Shown here in pieces: positions 5,695 to 10,969 of a stretch of 10,969 nt of DNA. Every line of letters starts with the position of its first letter. Position 1 is the stretch's first letter. The stretch comes from CAYVFM01 sp964546375 (lineage in GTDB: Bacteria > Gemmatimonadota > Gemmatimonadetes > Palauibacterales > Palauibacteraceae). Below the pieces are notes generated by a model. The model was given only the letters and a program-made list of their open reading frames with translations, was not told the DNA's origin and did not search any database. Where the stretch lies: NCBI GenBank assembly GCA_964546375.1, contig CAZJJO010000067.1:1-10969 (forward strand), in the 5' to 3' direction. Made by a program: the position numbers and the translations under genes.

Positions 5695-6408
5695 GTGGAG
5701 CCCGACGAAGACGTCCTCGAGATGGTCCGCCGGCAGCTCGACCGCGACCCGCCGCCGTCCACGGAAGCGCTCTACGGCCGGGCGGCCAGGATCAACGAGG
5801 ACATCTACGGCCTCAGCCTCCGGCAGTTCAACGCCACCTACGTGCTCCGGGTGAAGCGCGAGCAGAAGCGGGCCGAGCGGGAGGGACGCGGGTCCGGGAC
5901 GGGGGGCGGCGACTCCGGCCCCGGGCCCGGCGGGAGCGGCGGGACCTCCGGCGCGGCGGCCGGCGGCGGGGACGGGGACGACGCCGACGCCGACGAGGTC
6001 GAGCCCCGCCCCGGCGGGTTCCTGGACGCCCTCGAGGACGCCGGGTCCGGGGACGACGCGTCCGGCGCCGGGGGCGACGAGGCCTCGGCCGGGGACGGGA
6101 CGTCCGGGGCGGACGCCTCCGGCGGCGGGGGGACGGAAGGGCACCAGGCCCGCCGGTCCCGCGACGATGTCGACGGCGACCGCCCCGCCGGGGAGGCCGG
6201 CGAGGCGGAGGAGGGCGGGGCCGACGCCGGCCTGCGGGCGCGGATCCGTGAGGTCCTCTGGCGCTACGCCCGACAGGTGGCGGCCGGGACGGGCATGGCG
6301 GGGGCGGTGGCCGCCGTGGAGTCGGTGGACGACCGGGTCGACGAGATCCTCGATCTGGCGACCGTCACGGTCGGGGAGACCGCCGCCCGGGAGACGGCCG
6401 CCGACTGA
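5695..6408 (+). CDS. Uncharacterised protein with low-complexity Gly/Asp-rich centre
   Basis: The product is 237 aa. The GTG at 5695 is chosen because AGGAGG (5683-5688) lies six bases upstream and protein-like sequence begins there. It has three parts. Residues 1-57 look folded and helical (EDVLEMVRRQL, TEALYGRAARINEDIYGLSLRQFNATYVLRVKREQKR) and end in a basic stretch. Residues 58-170 or so are a long acidic Gly/Ser/Asp/Ala-rich linker with little sequence order. Residues 175-237 return to helix-forming sequence (LRARIREVLWRYARQVAAG and VDDRVDEILDLATVTVGETAA). There is no signal peptide or membrane segment, so it is cytoplasmic. I do not recognise a family; a two-headed adaptor or nucleic-acid-associated protein is speculation. 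It converges on the peptidase gene, with a hairpin between. Confidence 0.7.
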   Translation: MEPDEDVLEMVRRQLDRDPPPSTEALYGRAARINEDIYGLSLRQFNATYVLRVKREQKRAEREGRGSGTGGGDSGPGPGGSGGTSGAAAGGGDGDDADADEVEPRPGGFLDALEDAGSGDDASGAGGDEASAGDGTSGADASGGGGTEGHQARRSRDDVDGDRPAGEAGEAEEGGADAGLRARIREVLWRYARQVAAGTGMAGAVAAVESVDDRVDEILDLATVTVGETAARETAAD

Positions 6409-6422
6409 GCCCCTCTCGGGGC
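6409..6422. terminator. Short hairpin between convergent genes
   Basis: GCCCC and GGGGC form a perfect 5 bp stem around TCTC directly after the stop at 6406-6408 and just before the opposing stop at 6425-6427. The hairpin nearly fills the 16-base gap, so it probably serves as a minimal bidirectional transcription end. There is no T-tract. Confidence 0.5.
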
Positions 6423-6424
6423 GG

Positions 6425-7606
6425 TCATCCGCCGCCTCGGCCCCGGGTCGGCGGGAGCGCGAGCAGGAGGACCAGCACCGCCGCACGCCGCGGCAGCTCC
6501 TCGATCTCCACGTACTCGTGGTCGGCGTGGGCGCCGCCTCCGACCGGACCCAGGCCGTCCAGGGTGGCGGTGAACCGGCTGGCGAGGTTCGCGTCGGACG
6601 CTCCGCCCGAGGTGCCTTCTTCCAGCTCCATCTCCAGCAGACCGCCCAGGCGGCGGGCCTCCTCCCAGAGGCGACGGTTGCGGTCGGTCCGCTCCATCGG
6701 GGTCCGCTCCATGGCCCCCTCGATCTCGAGCCGGGTGCCCGGCGTCCGGGCCTCCAGCCCCCGGATCGCCTCCTCGACCTCCCGGGCCCGTTCCCGGTCC
6801 GGCACCCGGACGTCCACGAGGGCCCGGGCACCGGGGGCCACCACGTTCGGCCGGACGCCTCCCGAGATCTCGCCGACGTTGACGTTGACGCCGGCGGCGC
6901 GGTCGGTGAGCCCGTGGAGCGCCTGGACCACGTGGGAGAGCTCCTGGATGGCGCTGGCCCCCTCCTCGGGATCGAGGCCGGCGTGGGAACCGCGGCCGAT
7001 CACGCGGATCTCGAAGCGGCCGGTGCCCCTGCGGGCGGTCTTGATCCGGCCCTCCGGCCCCAGGGCGGGCTCCAGCACCAGCGCCCGGTCGGCCCGTCGG
7101 GCCAGGCGTCGGACCCAGCGGGCCGACTCGGGGCTGCCGATCTCCTCGTCGGAGTTCACCAGCACGGCCGGCGCGACCTCCAGCTCCAGCCCCAGCTCGC
7201 GGACGGTCTCGAGGGCGAAGATCATCTGGACCAGCCCGGCCTTCATGTCGAAGACGCCCGGGCCCCGCAGCCGGCCGCCCTCCCGCTCGACCGGCATCCC
7301 TTCGATCGTGCCCGTGGGCCAGACGGTGTCGGAGTGGCCCAGCAGGAGCTGGAACGGACAGCCCCGGTCCTCGGGGCGGGCGAAGAGATGTCCGCCGGTC
7401 TCCCGGCCGGGGATGGTACGCGTCCGCAGGCCGGCCGACCGGAGGCGCTCGGCCAGGAGGTCCTGGACCGGGGCCTGGGTGGCGGGCTCACGGGTCGGCG
7501 ATTCGAGCTCCGCGAGCCGGCGCAGCAGGTCCACCATCTCCTCCCGCCGCTCCTGCAGGTGAGCGAGCACCCGCGAGGCGGTCGCGTCGGCGGTCGGGCC
7601 GGTCAC
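6425..7606 (-). CDS. M20-family zinc metallopeptidase, CPG2-like
   Basis: The product is 393 aa, typical for glutamate carboxypeptidase-type M20 enzymes that cleave amide bonds next to a free carboxylate. Two-zinc-site residues are all visible: H91 and D93 in LLLGHSDTVWPTGT, bridging D120 in GPGVFDMKAG, catalytic E154 with ligand E155 in NSDEEIGS, E179 in LVLEP, and a final His in GGGAHADHEYV (H360 or H363). The lid/dimerisation domain carries GRGSHAG with H208. No signal peptide is present, so the enzyme should be cytoplasmic, unlike secreted Pseudomonas CPG2. The start at GTG 7606 lacks a good Shine-Dalgarno of its own but overlaps the stop of a 39-codon ORF (GTGA), suggesting translational coupling. 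A later ATG (residue 24) is possible but would cut the first helix. The substrate is not determinable from sequence. Confidence 0.9.
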   Translation of the reverse strand: MTGPTADATASRVLAHLQERREEMVDLLRRLAELESPTREPATQAPVQDLLAERLRSAGLRTRTIPGRETGGHLFARPEDRGCPFQLLLGHSDTVWPTGTIEGMPVEREGGRLRGPGVFDMKAGLVQMIFALETVRELGLELEVAPAVLVNSDEEIGSPESARWVRRLARRADRALVLEPALGPEGRIKTARRGTGRFEIRVIGRGSHAGLDPEEGASAIQELSHVVQALHGLTDRAAGVNVNVGEISGGVRPNVVAPGARALVDVRVPDRERAREVEEAIRGLEARTPGTRLEIEGAMERTPMERTDRNRRLWEEARRLGGLLEMELEEGTSGGASDANLASRFTATLDGLGPVGGGAHADHEYVEIEELPRRAAVLVLLLALPPTRGRGGG

Positions 7607-7722
7607 GGGCGACGGGGATCGGCTCCGGGCCGCCCGGCGAGCCCGGGAGGGGCGGGAGCGGTGGGCGCGGGCTCGTCGAGGACGGGCTCGCGGGGGAGGG
7701 AGCCGTCGGGACCTGATCGCAT
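7603..7722 (-). CDS. 39-codon proline-rich ORF coupled to the peptidase gene
   Basis: The ATG at 7722 is preceded by GAGGTGG with about five bases of spacing. The product begins MRSGPDGSLPREPVLDEPAP and ends GADPRRP; 11 of its 39 residues are proline. Its TGA shares bases with the GTG start of the M20 peptidase in a GTGA overlap. The Shine-Dalgarno and the exact overlap suggest a translated leader that couples or tunes peptidase expression. It may have no folded function, and its composition is also what random GC-rich sequence would encode. I know of no homologue. Confidence 0.4.
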   Translation of the reverse strand: MRSGPDGSLPREPVLDEPAPTAPAPPGLAGRPGADPRRP

Positions 7723-7995
7723 CGTGCCACCTCGCGGCGGGGTCGGAGGTCTCGGGTCGGGGGCTCGGGCCGAAGGGGCCGGGGACGTCCGGCTCCGTCG
7801 GGAGCGCCGTCCCTTCCCGGGCACCGGCCCCGGCGGGGCCGGCTCGGGCGGGTGGCGCGGCCGCCCGAGCGAGGGCCCCGTCCGGCCCGGAAACTGCAAG
7901 GACGACGCCCTGGAGGCCACGTCGCCGGGGACCTCCGCCGGCGCGGCCGAGCCGACATGCACCTGTCCGCTTCCATCCGAAGGGAAGCCGATCCG
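7723..7995. promoter_or_regulatory. Divergent region between the peptidase and secreted-protein genes
   Basis: These bases must hold promoters in both directions, but none is recognisable. Two strong adjoining hairpins lie at 7824-7870, and a canonical G-quadruplex pattern (G-runs from 7754 to 7778, loops of 2, 3 and 5) lies on the + strand. No further gene is supported. Confidence 0.4.
7824..7870. repeat. Two abutting perfect hairpins
   Basis: CCGGCCCC (7824-7831) pairs with GGGGCCGG (7835-7842) around GGC. GCTCGGGCGG (7842-7851) pairs with CCGCCCGAGC (7861-7870) around nine bases. The stems share base 7842 and lie 126 bases upstream of the secreted-protein start. They could be leader structures or operator sites. 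Neither is followed by a T-run on the + strand. Confidence 0.45.
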
Positions 7996-8823
7996 ATGTC
8001 TGCCATCCTCGACATCCGACCGCTTCGACGCTCACGGCTCCTCGCCTCGGCGGCGTCCGCCGCGGTCCTGGCGGCCGCGCTGCTTCCGGCGGCGGCGCCG
8101 GCCCAGGAGACGGGCGGGCCCGAGCCCACCCGCCTGCTGGTCCGGGCGGTGGCCCAGGACGCCAAGGTGATCGGCTCCGGCGTGGGCGGGGCGCGGATCA
8201 CCGTGCGCGAGGCCGCCACCGGCGAGGTGCTGGCCCGGGGCGTCCAGCGCGGCGGGACCGGCGACACCGAACGGATCGTCCGCGATCCGGCCGAGCGCGG
8301 CGAGCCGATCTACGCCAGCGGGGACGCCGCGGGCTACACGGCCACGCTGATGCTGCGCCGTCCGACCCGGGTGGAGGTCACGGCCGAGGGGCCGCTGGCC
8401 GCGCCGCCCTCCTCCCGCTCGACCGCCAGCAAGACGACGTGGCTCTTCCCGGGCCGCCACGTGGAGGGGCAGGGCCTGGTGCTGACCCTGCACGGCTTCT
8501 TCGTGGAGATCCTGTCACCGGAGGCGAGGGCCGTCCCCCCCGGCGACGTCCGCGTACGGGCCCGCGTACGGATGGCGTGCGGCTGTCCCACCGAGCCGGG
8601 CGGGCTCTGGGACTCGGACCGCTACGAGATGGTGGCCCGGCTCCTCCGCGACGGACGACCGGTCGGCGAGGCGCCCCTCCGCTACGCCGGGGAGCCCAGC
8701 ACCTTCGAGGCCACCCTTCCGGCCGAGGAGCCCGGGCGCTACCGGGTCGAGGTGCTGGTGGCCGACACGGCCCGCGCGAACCTGGGGCGGGCGACCCGTG
8801 CGGTCCGGGTGACCCGACCGTAG
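7996..8823 (+). CDS. Secreted or periplasmic protein of unknown function
   Basis: The product is 275 aa. The ATG at 7996 places a typical Sec signal at the N-terminus: basic RPLRRSR, hydrophobic LLASAASAAVLAAALLPA, then APA before Q37 as the likely signal peptidase I site. GAAGGGA lies upstream at about 10 bases; an earlier in-frame ATG at 7957 has no Shine-Dalgarno. The mature part looks beta-rich. Residues 45-131 (RLLVRAVAQDAKVIGSGVGGARITVREA and on) resemble a carboxypeptidase-regulatory or Ig-like module. After a Ser-rich linker (about 135-147), residues 158-175 and 184-273 form a second set of strands that ends YRVEVLVADTARANLGRATRAVRV. The only two cysteines form a CGC motif (C195, C197). 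I do not recognise the family. Confidence 0.78.
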   Translation: MSAILDIRPLRRSRLLASAASAAVLAAALLPAAAPAQETGGPEPTRLLVRAVAQDAKVIGSGVGGARITVREAATGEVLARGVQRGGTGDTERIVRDPAERGEPIYASGDAAGYTATLMLRRPTRVEVTAEGPLAAPPSSRSTASKTTWLFPGRHVEGQGLVLTLHGFFVEILSPEARAVPPGDVRVRARVRMACGCPTEPGGLWDSDRYEMVARLLRDGRPVGEAPLRYAGEPSTFEATLPAEEPGRYRVEVLVADTARANLGRATRAVRVTRP

Positions 8824-8839
8824 GGACGGACCCGTCCGG

Positions 8840-9031
8840 ATGACTCGGGCGATCCGGGTCGAGCTGCGCCGGGAGCTGGGGATCCGCGTGGATCCGGGGG
8901 ACCGCCGGGAGCTCGGGCGGATGCTCGAGGAGGGCCTGCCGGCCGGGGGGATGTCGAGGATCCTCGCCCGGGTGCTCGGGCTGGAAGGCTCGCGCGGGAC
9001 GGCGCACGCGCCGCTGCCGGTCGGGCTCTGA
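8840..9031 (+). CDS. Possible 63 aa basic protein
   Basis: This is an ATG-started frame 16 bases after the previous stop, with strong third-position GC. The product (MTRAIRVELRRELGIRVDPG and onward) is rich in Arg, Leu and Glu and could form amphipathic helices, with RRELGRMLEEGLPAGGMSRILARVLGLEG as its most protein-like part. There is no clear Shine-Dalgarno, but a bidirectional terminator follows 29 bases after the stop, which fits a real last gene of the unit. No family is recognised, and a chance ORF is quite possible. Confidence 0.4.
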   Translation: MTRAIRVELRRELGIRVDPGDRRELGRMLEEGLPAGGMSRILARVLGLEGSRGTAHAPLPVGL

Positions 9032-9060
9032 TCCTCTCCTTCCCCCGGGCTCCCGCCATC

Positions 9061-9098
9061 AACACCGAAGGCCCGGCTCGCGCCGGGCCTCGGGTGTT
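9061..9098. terminator. Strong bidirectional terminator
   Basis: The left arm 9061-9076 (AACACCGAAGGCCCGG) and right arm 9083-9098 (CCGGGCCTCGGGTGTT) pair at 14 of 16 positions around a CTCGCG loop. A-rich and T-rich ends flank the GC core on both sides, so it works in either direction. It sits between the + strand unit that ends at 9031 and the groEL gene that ends at 9134 on the minus strand. Confidence 0.85.
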
Positions 9099-9133
9099 CG
9101 ACGCGGCCGGGCGAAGCCGGCCGGGGGGCGGGC

Positions 9134-10822
<1,689 letters not shown>

Positions 10823-10969
10823 GGCGCGCTCCCCTGTCTCTATGAATTCGCGTGCTCGCGTGCGTCTCGCGTCGGCGTGCGATTCGGAATGCGTCGCGGC
10901 GGGCGGCCGCCGGAGGGCCCGGTCGGGCCGACCGCCTGCGTGGGTGATGGGGGCGCAAGGCATGTGCCG
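10823..10969. promoter_or_regulatory. Region upstream of groEL
   Basis: The open frame continues upstream of the GroEL methionine, but its product is Arg/Ala/His-rich and non-homologous, so it is treated as leader. CGGTCGG and CCGACCG form a 15-base palindrome at 10920-10934 about 100 bases before the start. ACGCGA is repeated in the stretch around 10846-10865 on the minus strand. Neither a CIRCE element nor a good promoter was recognised. Confidence 0.4.

Noticed and set aside
6425..8035. M20 peptidase with a 143-residue N-terminal extension
   Set aside because: The extension is low-complexity and crosses the hairpins at 7824-7870 and the opposing gene start; M20 homology begins after the GTG at 7606.
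10823..10963. Extension of GroEL upstream to an ATG at 10963
   Set aside because: GroEL proteins begin at MAKxLxF; the extra 47 residues have no GroEL character and the MAKDLEF start has a good Shine-Dalgarno.
10823..10969. CIRCE heat-shock operator upstream of groEL
   Set aside because: No TTAGCACTC-N9-GAGTGCTAA or close variant is present on either strand.

Overview
The window reads as ordinary chromosomal sequence from a very GC-rich bacterium (roughly three quarters G+C by eye, with third codon positions almost always G or C). Three features together point to the Gemmatimonadota: a short (290 aa) primary-type sigma factor without region 1.1, a GroEL with a long Gly/Met-rich tail, and several small lineage-type hypothetical proteins. 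This is inference from overall style, not a database match. No transposase, integrase, phage gene, CRISPR array, toxin-antitoxin pair, tRNA or rRNA was seen.

Layout, left to right. 1-54 is the end of an unrecognised + strand gene, followed by two hairpins, the second terminator-like. 347-688 encodes a 113 aa two-helix membrane protein (TTG start, strong Shine-Dalgarno). 806-1969 encodes a class V PLP-dependent aminotransferase-fold enzyme. It converges on a two-gene minus-strand operon of a KdgF-like cupin (2803-3186) and an SDR-like protein (1995-2786) that lacks the usual Tyr/Lys active-site pair. 3383-4108, divergent from the cupin, encodes a lipoprotein with a probable concanavalin-like domain. 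After a structured 229-base gap comes the sigma factor gene (4338-5210).

The 484 bases after the sigma gene (5211-5694) are the most unusual part. A concentric 126 bp imperfect palindrome begins on the last sigma codons, three short hairpins follow, and then a perfect 22 bp palindrome at 5434-5455 that has exactly the arm sequence and spacing of the Vibrio fischeri lux box and also fits a CTGT-N8-ACAG LexA-type pattern. Next is an unrecognised 237 aa protein (5695-6408) with a low-complexity centre. It converges, across a small hairpin, on an M20 metallopeptidase gene (6425-7606, minus). That gene is preceded by a 39-codon proline-rich ORF whose stop overlaps its GTG start. Divergent from these are a secreted protein of unknown function (7996-8823) and a possible 63 aa ORF (8840-9031). 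A strong bidirectional terminator (9061-9098) separates them from groEL (9134-10822, minus). No groES is visible within the 147 bases upstream of groEL.

Functional links are limited. The sigma factor and GroEL are housekeeping genes. The cupin and SDR-like protein are probably co-transcribed and may act in one metabolic route. I did not find a convincing new multi-gene system. The items most worth checking are the lux-box-like palindrome, the long palindrome beside the sigma gene, and the coupled leader ORF before the peptidase.
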